Shown: positions 1 through 7,306, numbered from the stretch's first letter. The stretch is 7,707 nt of DNA from Dehalococcoidia bacterium (GCA_016783225.1 JADHWZ010000108.1:1-7707), one strand, 5' to 3'. Notes: generated from the sequence alone by a model not told the origin. Numbers and translations are program-made.

Positions 1-93
1 CTCATATCTACAGCTTGCACATCTCCTTTTATCACGTCTAATTGCCCAACTTTTACTGTTACCGCATCGCGGGCATTTCTTTGTCCGTCCCAT
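1..93 (-). CDS. Zinc-ribbon transposase, N-terminal 31 residues only
   Basis: The minus-strand frame starts at ATG (93-91) and is open to the window edge. It begins MGRTKKCPRCGNSKSW and has a four-cysteine zinc ribbon at residues C7, C10, C25 and C28, rich in Arg and Lys between the pairs. This N-terminal layout is typical of IS1595-family transposases, where the ribbon precedes the DDE catalytic domain; that domain would lie beyond the left edge. An in-frame TGA four codons upstream (107-105) makes this ATG the first possible start. A purine-rich GAGAG lies upstream as a weak ribosome binding site. IS1-type InsA proteins also start with a zinc ribbon, but their cysteine spacing is wider. The transposase call is moderately sure, the family less so. 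Confidence 0.55.
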   Translation of the reverse strand, partial: MGRTKKCPRCGNSKSWAIRRDKRRCASCRYE

Positions 94-139
94 GCCACCA
101 TTCTCTCATATTTTGGGTGGCTGTTTTGAGACTTTACCC
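1..139 (-). mobile_element. End of an insertion sequence (IS1595-like), partial
   Basis: This stretch holds the start of a zinc-ribbon transposase read leftward, plus about 46 bases of untranslated end. It looks more A+T-rich than the genes to its right. The right boundary is placed at about 139 because ABC ATPase homology resumes at about 146, and because the minus strand there begins GGGTAAAGTCTC, plausible as the outer end of a terminal inverted repeat. Bases 140-147 (ATAATTAA) would be the 8-base target duplication expected for IS1595-type elements. The other end of the element lies outside the window, so neither the inverted repeat nor the duplication can be confirmed. Boundary and family are inference; the broken gene next door is the strongest support. 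Confidence 0.55.
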
Positions 140-937
140 ATAATTAATGGCTTCGATGTCGTACGCCAACAAAGCCAAGTACGCCAGTCGATCGGGCTAG
201 TTTTTCAAGACCCCAGCCTTGATGAGCGGCTCAGCGGATTACAAAACCTGCGTTTCCATGCCCTGGTGTATCACTTACCCGCCTCCGTTCGCGAGAAACG
301 CATTGAGCAGATGCTCACAATGGTCGAGCTATGGGACAAGCGCCATAGCGAGGTACGTACCTATTCTGGAGGCATGAAACGCCGCCTAGAGATAGCGAGA
401 GGACTGCTGCACCATCCCAAGGTGCTATTTCTTGATGAGCCAACACTGGGGCTAGACCCACAGACACGCCGCCGGATATGGGAGCACATACTTGAACTGC
501 GACAGCGTGAGGGAACCACTATTTTCCTCACCACTCACTACATGGATGAGGCTGAGAAGGCAGACCGAATCGCCATCATTGACTACGGAAAGCTCATTGC
601 CGTGGACACTCCAGAACGGCTTAAGAAGATTGTCGGCAAGGACATCATCTACATCAAGACCGACGATAACGACAAAGCTGCCGGGGAGATTGGGCTTCGC
701 CATCAAATCGAGGCCAAGCACGACGGTGAGGGGCTCACATTTGAGGTATCCGGTGGAGAGGAATTCCTCCCCACCTTCATCAAGGAATTTGGCACCAAGA
801 TACTCAGTGTCAGCCTGCGCCGGCCGAGCCTGGATGACGTCTTTCTCAAGCTCACCGGCCGGGAAATACGGCAAGAGGAAGTCAGCGATGAATTCAAGGC
901 AATGGTGCGCCAGCACGGCCGCCGCATGCGGCATTAG
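140..937 (+). pseudogene. DrrA-type ABC transporter ATP-binding protein, 5' end lost to an insertion
   Basis: This is the nucleotide-binding subunit of a two-gene ABC-2 exporter of the daunorubicin-resistance (DrrA) or multidrug/polysaccharide type, which would power export from the cytoplasmic face of the membrane. Homology begins at about the codons for INGFDVVRQQ (143 on). Present in order are the Q-loop VFQDPS (about 200-217), the signature YSGGMKRR (362-385), Walker B VLFLDEPT (422-445), the D-loop GLDP, the H-loop TTHYMDEAE (His at 536-538) and the C-terminal DUF4162-like tail. The first 45 to 60 residues of the family, including Walker A (GPNGAGKT), are absent. Upstream DNA is instead the end of an insertion sequence. 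A reading frame runs back to an ATG at 92, but its first 16 codons lie in the element and overlap the transposase start, so they are not native. Without Walker A the product cannot bind ATP normally. The stop is 9 bases before the permease start, as in a transporter operon. Confidence 0.85.
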
Positions 938-946
938 GAGAGACCG

Positions 947-1735
947 ATGAATAATCTGCGTGGAGTTTACACCATCTGGTACCGTGACCTGCTTCGTTTC
1001 TGGCATGACAAGATGCGCATGATTGGGTCCATGACTCTTCCCCTCCTGTTTCTGTTTGTGTTCGGTAGTGGCCTCAGCACCAGAATGGGATTTCTCGGCC
1101 CCGAGATCGATTTCGCTCAGTTCATGTTCCCCGGCATTATTGGCATGACAGTGCTTATGAGCTCATTTATGGGAGGGGTGTCCGTCGTCTGGGACCGGGA
1201 GTTTGGCTTTCTCAAGGAAGTGCTGGTAGCACCTATCAGCCGTGCCTCAGTGGTCATAGGGAAAATGTTGGGTTCGGCAACAGTGGCGCTGCTCCAAGGG
1301 ATTATCATGCTGTTGTTCGCACCCTTGATTGGCGTCTCTCTTTCCCTACTGACGGTGCTTGCACTGTTACCCCTGATGCTTCTGCTCTCTGCTTCCATGG
1401 GCTCGCTGGGCATCCTATTGGCCACGCGTATCAGATCCATGGAGGCATTTCAGGCAGTGATGCAGATGTTGATGTTTCCCATGGTGTTCCTATCCGGGGT
1501 TTTCTTCCCACCGCAGGGGCTGCCCGCCTGGATGAACGTCCTGGTGAAGATCAATCCGGCGACCTACGGTATAGCCCCAATCCGCGAAGTAATGTTGGGA
1601 GCCTCACCGGACTCGGCTTTCAGTGTCAACTTGCTGGGGCACACTATGTCGCTTTGGGATAATATTGCTGTGCTAGCGTTGTTTGGACTAGCCATGATCC
1701 TGCTAGCCATGTGGTCTTTAAGTAATCAGGAGTAG
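947..1735 (+). CDS. ABC-2 type transporter permease (DrrB-like)
   Basis: This is the membrane subunit of an ABC-2 exporter, 262 residues, the usual length for DrrB/NodJ-like permeases. Six hydrophobic segments can be read at roughly residues 25-43, 59-80, 107-129, 132-158, 167-187 and 236-257. An amphipathic N-terminus (VYTIWYRDLLRFW) precedes the first. The loop after segment 2, with WDREFGFLKEVLVAPISR (82-99), is the conserved ABC-2 signature that contacts the ATPase. The stretch MVFLSGVFFPP followed by NPATYGIAPIREVMLG is also typical of the family. The start is supported by AGGAGAG (936-942) four bases upstream, which overlaps the ATPase stop and suggests coupled translation. The permease itself appears intact, but its ATPase partner is broken. 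The substrate cannot be told from the sequence; drug, lipid and polysaccharide exporters share this fold. Confidence 0.9.
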   Translation: MNNLRGVYTIWYRDLLRFWHDKMRMIGSMTLPLLFLFVFGSGLSTRMGFLGPEIDFAQFMFPGIIGMTVLMSSFMGGVSVVWDREFGFLKEVLVAPISRASVVIGKMLGSATVALLQGIIMLLFAPLIGVSLSLLTVLALLPLMLLLSASMGSLGILLATRIRSMEAFQAVMQMLMFPMVFLSGVFFPPQGLPAWMNVLVKINPATYGIAPIREVMLGASPDSAFSVNLLGHTMSLWDNIAVLALFGLAMILLAMWSLSNQE

Positions 1736-1811
1736 CTTATCAATACCGTATTTCAGGCGAGGTCAAGCACAGGATAGGGCCGCAGTGCTCACACACAACT
1801 GGACATCAGTA
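1736..1811. other. Convergent intergenic spacer with a weak inverted repeat
   Basis: These 76 bases separate the ends of the plus-strand permease gene and the minus-strand plsX gene. The only symmetry seen is AGCAC (1766-1770) against GTGCT (1785-1789) across a 14-base loop. There is no T-run on either side, so it is not a convincing intrinsic terminator. No gene is visible. Confidence 0.3.
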
Positions 1812-2810
1812 CTATGTCGATACGAATTGGCCGTTCTTGATGGTCTCGACTACTCCCAGACGGTCTACTTGATGAGCTAAGTGGATGGCACTTTTGATAG
1901 CCTTGGCTCGACTGCGGCCATGAGCTATTACGACATTCCCGTTTACCCCCAGGAGAAATCCCCCACCGTACTCTCTGAAGTCCAGCCGTTTGACCTTGGA
2001 CGTCATTTCCACATAATTGACCAAGGCACGGCCCGTAAGCTGGCTGTCAACCCTGGAAGCTTGCCCCGCCCCTACCAAACTCTCGAAAGTATTTGCACAT
2101 GCCTCGATAGTCTTAATCACTATGTTCCCGGTAAAGCCATCAGTAACAACCACATCGGCTTTCCCATCCAGGATTTCCTGAGGCTCTATGTTGCCAATGA
2201 AGTTCAGATCGCTCTTTCTGAACAGTTGATGGGCATCCCTGGCCAAGACATTACCCTTGATTTCCTCCTCGCCATTGTTTAGCAACGCGACCCGCGGTGA
2301 GCTGATGCTAAGAATCCCTCTGGCGAGGACGGTGGCGAGTTGGCCAAATTGAACCAGGAAGCTTGGCCGGCAATCAACATTAACTCCAATATCAACAAGG
2401 AGAAACGGGTTAGCAGGATCGACGCGAACCACGACACAAACTGGAGCGCGCTGGATACCTTCTACTAGCCCCAGGTTAAGAAATGCGGCAACCACTACAG
2501 CCCCGGTGCTGCCGGCCGAGACAAAAGCAGAGGCAATGCCCTCCTTTACCAGCCTCGTCCCTACCACTACCGATGAGTCTGGCTTACTCTGGACCGCCTC
2601 AATAGGAGGCTCGTCATGCTCAATAATCTGGCTGGCGTTGATGACCGTAAGGTTTGACTTCTTTCCCTGGCTCCGGAGCAGCATGCCGAGTACGCTCTTC
2701 CTCCCCACTAGAGCAATGTCCAACTTATAGTCCTCGGCAGCCTCTATGGCCCCTTTGATTATCTCGCGCGGCGCATAGTCCCCACCGTGAGCATCAACAG
2801 CAATCAACAT
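1812..2810 (-). CDS. plsX: Phosphate acyltransferase PlsX
   Basis: PlsX makes acyl-phosphate from acyl-ACP and phosphate. PlsY then uses the acyl-phosphate to acylate glycerol-3-phosphate, the first step of bacterial phospholipid synthesis. PlsX is a peripheral cytoplasmic enzyme. The product has 332 residues, normal for the family. Recognisable blocks are the N-terminal VDAHGGDYAP (5-14; most homologues have DAMGGDxAP), SAGSTGA (98-104), VDIGVNVDC (139-147; usually DVGANVDC), LLNNGEEEIKGN (177-188), DLNFIGNIEP (201-210), VVTDGFTGNIVIKTIE (221-236) and EYGGGFLLGVNG (280-291). The start is fixed by the family N-terminus, with GGCGGA (2824-2819) eight bases upstream as a one-mismatch ribosome binding site. 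It is the last gene of the minus-strand block. The common neighbours rpmF and fabHDG are not in the window. A short reading frame overlaps its first codons. Confidence 0.95.
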   Translation of the reverse strand: MLIAVDAHGGDYAPREIIKGAIEAAEDYKLDIALVGRKSVLGMLLRSQGKKSNLTVINASQIIEHDEPPIEAVQSKPDSSVVVGTRLVKEGIASAFVSAGSTGAVVVAAFLNLGLVEGIQRAPVCVVVRVDPANPFLLVDIGVNVDCRPSFLVQFGQLATVLARGILSISSPRVALLNNGEEEIKGNVLARDAHQLFRKSDLNFIGNIEPQEILDGKADVVVTDGFTGNIVIKTIEACANTFESLVGAGQASRVDSQLTGRALVNYVEMTSKVKRLDFREYGGGFLLGVNGNVVIAHGRSRAKAIKSAIHLAHQVDRLGVVETIKNGQFVST

Positions 2811-2872
2811 TCGCTTATTCCGCCAAAATATTCATCTGCTCGGAACACTTCAGTAAATCCCGCTGCCTTCAT
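2804..2872 (-). pseudogene. Short protein-like frame overlapping the plsX start; possible gene remnant
   Basis: This 22-codon minus-strand frame begins MKAAGFTEVFRADEYF, ends in Cys, and its TGA (2806-2804) lies just inside plsX. The frame is open back to a TGA at 2890-2888. The composition looks like the C-terminus of a real protein, since AGF..V endings are common in, for example, class I methyltransferases. However, it is too short to assign and has no ribosome binding site at its ATG. The adjoining frame upstream (the 64-residue frame ending at 2850) would join it by a frameshift near 2885. If translated, its stop would permit coupling to plsX. Confidence 0.2.
2819..2824 (-). promoter_or_regulatory. 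Ribosome binding site of plsX
   Basis: The minus strand reads GGCGGA, one mismatch from GGAGGA, with an 8-base spacer before the plsX ATG at 2810. It supports the start chosen from the family N-terminus. Confidence 0.45.
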
Positions 2873-3044
2873 CCAGCTGCAATCTTGTCATTAGGGCGAA
2901 CTTGCCTGGAGACCTCTCGCGCCATCCACGGAACTCCTGCATTACGGACTCGGATGCTGGACGGGCGGCTTCACTTGGAACTCCACAACACATGCCACAG
3001 GTGTTTTCATACTTATGCACTTCAACGCAATTTCGGTGCTGCAT
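2850..3044 (-). CDS. Possible 64-residue Cys-containing small protein, unrecognised
   Basis: I do not recognise this frame. It starts MQHRNCVEVHKYENTC and has cysteines at residues 6, 15, 18 and 19, the last three as CGMCC. The C-terminal half is charged, with Arg, Lys and Glu. GGAG (3057-3054) lies nine bases before this ATG, an acceptable ribosome binding site. A longer version could start at 3101 but has no such site. It ends 39 bases before plsX. Against it: codon pattern and length are not distinctive, an overlapping plus-strand frame is just as long, and no family comes to mind. It could be chance, or the front half of a frameshifted gene that continues in the next frame. Confidence 0.25.
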   Translation of the reverse strand: MQHRNCVEVHKYENTCGMCCGVPSEAARPASESVMQEFRGWRERSPGKFALMTRLQLDEGSGIY

Positions 3045-3161
3045 AGGATACGACTCCGACGAAAGAAAGTCAACACGGCCACGGACTTCCGCAGAGCACA
3101 TGAATCATTTATGTACAGGTGAAGCCAGAACCAAGACGGCGTTCCCGACCTAATCGCCTTC

Positions 3162-6100
3162 TCAGGTTTCTTTGTTGCAGAATCTGATGATTTCAGCAAA
3201 ATCATTGATGCGCGTGAGATTGTTGGTCTCCATAAAACCGTCATAGGTAAGGTTAATCCACGGTTTCTGGTACAACGTGCTGAACCCTTCCGACATTGCA
3301 GCCACAATTCCGCCGGGCATACAGCCATGGGGCATCACTGATATCACACCAGCGAAGTCAGGATTCTCCATCCATTCGATTCCGCTGCCTATGCTCAGAA
3401 TTGCCTCGCTGCCACATTTCGCGGAAAGATACCGGCGTGACTTCGCAAGTATATCCGCAGTAGAAGGCTCTCTCGTGTCAATCAAATTAGTGCAGTGGAC
3501 AGCTACCGAGTGCTCATCATGTTCTTGCACGAGCTTTCTTATGTAGCTAGCTACCATCTTCTTGAGTTCTCGGTTCTTGGTAGCGTCCTCAACATTCCTG
3601 TACGAAGTGTATTTGATCCATTCCCCCATCGGAGAGACGACGACTTCAAGGCCAGCTTCTTCACACACTCTCACCAGGTCACTGTTGCTGAATCTATTGG
3701 AGCGCAAGAATATCTCGCCATTAATGCCAATCAGTGGCTTTCTGGGTAGGTCAGGAACAATCAGAGACCTGAATTCAGCAGTTGCCTGGCGCAGGACATC
3801 ATCGAAAGCTTCCTTCCTGCGAACATGGCCTACTATGCGGCTTGTGCATTCATCGAACAGCCTGTCTGCTGAGCCAGCCTGTTTCTCGTAAGGGCGGGTG
3901 CGCCAGAGGAGCTTCTGCAGGCAGTCTATAGCGACGATGCCCTTCCAGGCAAGGCGTTCAAAATCAGGGCCAAGGTTCAAATCACGATAGGCGTTGTTTG
4001 ACACAGTGGTTCGTATCGGAAGGTCAATACCCATTTCTTTCAACACCCTCATCTCTTCTACTGCGTACTTTCCAAGGCGGCATGGACCATACGATCCAGC
4101 CATAAACCCTTCCGCGTCTTTCACGCCAGCGCCGTTATCATGATGGAACCTTATGAAATCGCCCAAGGTTACGCGATAAGGAAGGCATTCTACACCCGAT
4201 GTTACCTGGTTGCTATAGAGGAGATTGCGTTCATCGGGCTCGGGCAGCACAATTGCCCTGGCCCCACAGGCCTCCATCGCCGCGCCCACAACCTCGGCCT
4301 GGGGCGCCATTCTGGGTATGAGAAGAGTCTTCTGGGAATTAATGAAAGGAGACGCTCCCCTGTAGATATCCTCGCGTGTCACTTCAACCTGCTTATCGGA
4401 ACGCGCAAATCCTTTGATCGTATCGACGAAGGCTTCCAGACGGGTAACGATGCCAGCCTCGGCTGCGTGCTCGTCAATTTCTAGCTGTCCTAAAGGCTTG
4501 CCACCCATGATATCTTCTACAATTGGGAGTATGAATGAATTCGGGCCACATCCGAAGTTTGTCAGTACCAGCCCATATAGCTGTGGAGCTGATGCAGTTA
4601 TGGCAGCGCCAGCTATATGCTTGCTCTCGTAGAACCAATATGGGCGGTCCGAGTATGTTTTGGGATCAACCGAAGCAAGAGGCAAGAAATCAAGCGGTAT
4701 TGGCACCACGCCAAGCTGAGCAAGCTTTTCGGCTATACCAAGGTTTGCCCCGGAATCCTGTGACATGTAGGACCTGGCGAAGAGGACCACACCCAATCGG
4801 TCCTCCCTGCGCAGTTGCTTCAGCAGCTTCTTACCAAGTGCCGCCTGGTCTGCGTCGAACCTTTGCTGCGCCCGGATGCCAGCAAGAGCCGCCCGCTTGC
4901 CTTCGCTCCTGCTGAACCCCATCTTCACGGCCACGTCTGCAAGATTCTTCATAGCGTCAGTATTACCCCGACTCAAGTCAATTGTAGGTACCAACAACCG
5001 TTCTCCAAGGGTGAGCGCCTGCCGTATTATGAAAGGGGATGCCTGAATAAGAGGGCAGGAGTATTTTTGATTCTCGTCTCCCTCCTTCTCGCCCAACCGA
5101 ATAGCGCAAGGATAGAGAACATAATCGACGTCGTTGAGCATCGCGGCATGCCCGTGGAGAAGCTTTAGAGGAAAGCAACTGTCAGTATAACTCAACTCAA
5201 CTGCCTGCTCCATAATTTCCTTGGTAGTCTTGCTGGAAAGGACGACCCTAACATCAAGCGCATTAAGAAAACCGATAAGCAGCGGTGCATAGTCATATAC
5301 CAAGAGCGCTCTAGGAATCCCCACCGTAGGTCCTGCGCCAGAAGCTTCCTTGTATTCTCGGAAAAGCAACCTTTCCCGCTGGTCGAAGAAGGTCTCTCTC
5401 CTTGCTTGGCTGAGCGTGCTGTCGTAGCGGTCGCACCTGCTACCGTAAAAGGTAGGTTTCTCATTGGGCATCTGCATCCGGGTGATGGTGCAGTTGTTGT
5501 CGCATCCCTTGCAGATGAACGTAGAAAGAGTGCATTCGCTGTCCATCACCTTCTGGAATCCCCTGAACTTTGACCCTTGGCCCGATATTTCTTCTTTTGC
5601 TAGAAGCCCTACACCTATTGCCCCACTGACCTCCTTCTGCTCGGCCACGACTAAGATTTTTCCTTCAAGTTGCTTATGAAAAGCAGAAACAACGGCCTCG
5701 TTGTAGAATACTGCTCCGGTGAGGATAATCTTTTTGCCAAGTCTTCTGGTACCTACCACCTTCGACAGATAATTCTTGGCTATAGAGTTGGAAAGGCTGG
5801 CCGTGATTATCTGCAGTGGCACGCCTTCCTGCTGGGCTGAAGCCACTGCCTGGCCCATAAAGGCAGCGCATCTTGTTCCCAGATCGATGGTATAGGGTGC
5901 CGCGAATGCCAGATTGGCAAAATCTCCATTGTTTACGGAAACACCAAGCATTTCAGCCAGTTCATCAATGAAGCTCCCCGTTCCGGCAGCACATGCCTTG
6001 TTCATCTGGTAATCAACGACAACGCCGTTCCTCTTGATGACGAGCTTGGAGTCCTGGCCGCCTATCTCAATGATATCCGCTTCAGCGTCTATCTCGGCGG

Positions 6101-7283
6101 CAGCTCTCGTCTGCGCGGTGATCTCGTTCTTAATCAGGTCTGCTCCTATGAAGCTGCCGACCAAGTATCTGCCGGAACCTGTGACACCTACGCCAGCTAT
6201 CTTGACCTTGTCCGCACCATCCCTGAGTAAGTTCCTGAAGACTTCCTTGACCGCCTCAATAGGCCTTCCAGCCGTCATCAGGTAGTTCTTTGCCAGGACG
6301 CTGGTGCCAGATTCATCAGTTATCACCGCCTTGGTGCTGGTAGAGCCAACATCGACCCCGAGATAGCCGGTGCATTGTTTCTCTATTCTCTGACCTGCCC
6401 CCCTGTCCTGGAGGGTGATAATCTCGAGTTTGGGCATCTCAAAATAGCGTTGCCGGGTATCAGTGTCTGGCAGCACAGTCACCCGCGAACTCTTCCCCAT
6501 CGAAAGTAAAGCCGAACCCAAAGCCTCAATGTAAAGGTAGTTTTCCGGGACGATTATCTGCACTCGATGCCCGTTCCTGGCAGAGAGCATGTCGTTGAGA
6601 GACTTCGCTATGGCACTATTGGCAGCAACGCCGCCAACGAAGTAGGCTGGCTCCTCGAAAGCTCCTTTCTTGAGAGAAGCAACCATCCGAGCAATGCTCT
6701 CGCAGAGCGCATAGAGCATTGCTTCGATAGGGGCACCCTTCTGTTGCAGATGGATGAGGTCGGTCTTGGCAAAGACACTGCACCTGGCGGCTATCCGCGG
6801 TGGGCTGTCGTCGCATTGCAATGCCAGGCTAGCAAAATCATCCATGCTGATGCCAAGCCTGTATGCCTGCTGCTCAAGGAACCTTCCAGTGCCTGCAGCA
6901 CAAAGAGGGTTAGATGCTACATTCCACGGCTTTCTCAACCCGTCTTGCAGCCCTATGACAAGGGAGCTCTGGCCGCCAATTTGTATGATAGCTTTGGCAC
7001 CAGGATCTCGATGAAGCAGCCCTGAAGCAATCGATAGTGAACTGCTGTACTCTGCCCAGTTGAGTTCTTTGGGGATTATTGTCTTGCCAGAGCCAGATAC
7101 GCCAGCGGCGACAATTTCTTGGAGACTAAGCCGTTCCCCTAACCTGCCTATGAGTGAATTGACTGCAGCCTTAGGGCTGGAGGTTATCTTTTCGGTATCA
7201 AGCCGAACAACTCTGCCTATATCGTCAATGAGTGCCAGCTTGGCAGTGACAGAGCCAATATCTACGCCAAGAGAATAGGCCAT
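3162..7283 (-). CDS. Large acyl-CoA dehydratase activase (tandem BadF/HgdC ATPase, DUF2229, HgdB-like)
   Basis: The product has 1373 residues and belongs to the large CoA-substrate-specific activases related to HgdC, BcrA/BcrD and BadF/BadG. These hydrolyse ATP to drive an electron from a [4Fe-4S] cluster into 2-hydroxyacyl-CoA dehydratases or benzoyl-CoA reductases in the anaerobic cytoplasm. ATPase domain 1 spans about 1-265, with VDIGSVTAK (7-15), the cluster cysteines C128 (CAAGTGRF) and C168, and GGVAAN (217-222). Domain 2 spans about 306-565, with VDVGSTSTK (310-318), IGGQDSK (407-413), C431 (CAAGTGSF) and C472. Next come a Cys motif C591-x2-C594-x3-C598-x18-C617, a DUF2229-like region (about 653-870) with DSCFPLK and YPCAIR, then FGCGPNSF and IDEHAAEAG (910-944). 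Last is an HgdB-like region (about 985-1373) with GVECLPYR, GPCRLGKY and GCMPGG. The canonical N-terminus fixes the start although no strong ribosome binding site precedes it. The physiological substrate is unknown, and no dehydratase genes lie in the window. Confidence 0.92.
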   Translation of the reverse strand: MAYSLGVDIGSVTAKLALIDDIGRVVRLDTEKITSSPKAAVNSLIGRLGERLSLQEIVAAGVSGSGKTIIPKELNWAEYSSSLSIASGLLHRDPGAKAIIQIGGQSSLVIGLQDGLRKPWNVASNPLCAAGTGRFLEQQAYRLGISMDDFASLALQCDDSPPRIAARCSVFAKTDLIHLQQKGAPIEAMLYALCESIARMVASLKKGAFEEPAYFVGGVAANSAIAKSLNDMLSARNGHRVQIIVPENYLYIEALGSALLSMGKSSRVTVLPDTDTRQRYFEMPKLEIITLQDRGAGQRIEKQCTGYLGVDVGSTSTKAVITDESGTSVLAKNYLMTAGRPIEAVKEVFRNLLRDGADKVKIAGVGVTGSGRYLVGSFIGADLIKNEITAQTRAAAEIDAEADIIEIGGQDSKLVIKRNGVVVDYQMNKACAAGTGSFIDELAEMLGVSVNNGDFANLAFAAPYTIDLGTRCAAFMGQAVASAQQEGVPLQIITASLSNSIAKNYLSKVVGTRRLGKKIILTGAVFYNEAVVSAFHKQLEGKILVVAEQKEVSGAIGVGLLAKEEISGQGSKFRGFQKVMDSECTLSTFICKGCDNNCTITRMQMPNEKPTFYGSRCDRYDSTLSQARRETFFDQRERLLFREYKEASGAGPTVGIPRALLVYDYAPLLIGFLNALDVRVVLSSKTTKEIMEQAVELSYTDSCFPLKLLHGHAAMLNDVDYVLYPCAIRLGEKEGDENQKYSCPLIQASPFIIRQALTLGERLLVPTIDLSRGNTDAMKNLADVAVKMGFSRSEGKRAALAGIRAQQRFDADQAALGKKLLKQLRREDRLGVVLFARSYMSQDSGANLGIAEKLAQLGVVPIPLDFLPLASVDPKTYSDRPYWFYESKHIAGAAITASAPQLYGLVLTNFGCGPNSFILPIVEDIMGGKPLGQLEIDEHAAEAGIVTRLEAFVDTIKGFARSDKQVEVTREDIYRGASPFINSQKTLLIPRMAPQAEVVGAAMEACGARAIVLPEPDERNLLYSNQVTSGVECLPYRVTLGDFIRFHHDNGAGVKDAEGFMAGSYGPCRLGKYAVEEMRVLKEMGIDLPIRTTVSNNAYRDLNLGPDFERLAWKGIVAIDCLQKLLWRTRPYEKQAGSADRLFDECTSRIVGHVRRKEAFDDVLRQATAEFRSLIVPDLPRKPLIGINGEIFLRSNRFSNSDLVRVCEEAGLEVVVSPMGEWIKYTSYRNVEDATKNRELKKMVASYIRKLVQEHDEHSVAVHCTNLIDTREPSTADILAKSRRYLSAKCGSEAILSIGSGIEWMENPDFAGVISVMPHGCMPGGIVAAMSEGFSTLYQKPWINLTYDGFMETNNLTRINDFAEIIRFCNKET

Positions 7284-7297
7284 CTTTACACAAGTGA

Positions 7298-7306
7298 ATT
7301 CTAACA
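7298..7306 (-). promoter_or_regulatory. Possible extended -10 promoter of the activase gene
   Basis: The minus strand reads TGTTAGAAT, an extended -10 element (TGn plus a hexamer one mismatch from TATAAT). No good -35 box lies 17-19 bases upstream. Transcription would begin about 5-10 bases before the ATG at 7283, leaving almost no leader, in keeping with the absence of a clear ribosome binding site. This is inference from a short motif. Confidence 0.3.

Larger units (their letters stand above)
2811..3161 (-). other. 351-base spacer between the activase gene and plsX
   Basis: The spacer is unusually long for two genes on the same strand. Neither strand holds a reading frame with clear family resemblance, and I see no RNA gene, no classic stem-loop followed by T-run, and no obvious promoter. 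Two short minus-strand frames are listed separately. They are adjacent in different frames, which would also fit a decayed gene with a frameshift. Confidence 0.4.

Noticed and set aside
92..139. The first 16 codons of the long ABC frame as a native N-terminus
   Set aside because: The ATG overlaps the transposase start on the other strand, and the encoded residues have no ABC resemblance; homology begins only at about 146.
452..1006. A 184-codon minus-strand frame opposite the ABC genes
   Set aside because: It lies wholly antisense to well-supported ATPase coding sequence with conserved motifs, and its product resembles no family.
1766..1789. A bidirectional terminator between the permease gene and plsX
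   Set aside because: The stem is only 5 bp over a 14-base loop and no T-run follows on either strand.
1881..2282. A 133-codon plus-strand frame inside plsX
   Set aside because: It is antisense to strongly conserved plsX sequence, with no ribosome binding site or recognisable product.
2902..3153. An 83-codon plus-strand frame in the spacer
   Set aside because: It has no ribosome binding site or family resemblance, and it runs against the direction of all neighbouring genes on this side.
2942..3328. A 128-codon minus-strand frame covering the activase 3' end and the spacer
   Set aside because: Its first half is an out-of-frame reading of conserved activase codons (the GCMPGG region onward), and the remainder has no recognisable features.
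7080..7103. A Walker A pattern (GVSGSGKT, residues 61-68) in the first activase domain
   Set aside because: It fits GxxxxGK[ST] by chance. The same place in this family usually reads GVTGSGR, as in domain 2 (GVTGSGRY), and the domain has the actin/Hsp70-like fold, not a P-loop.
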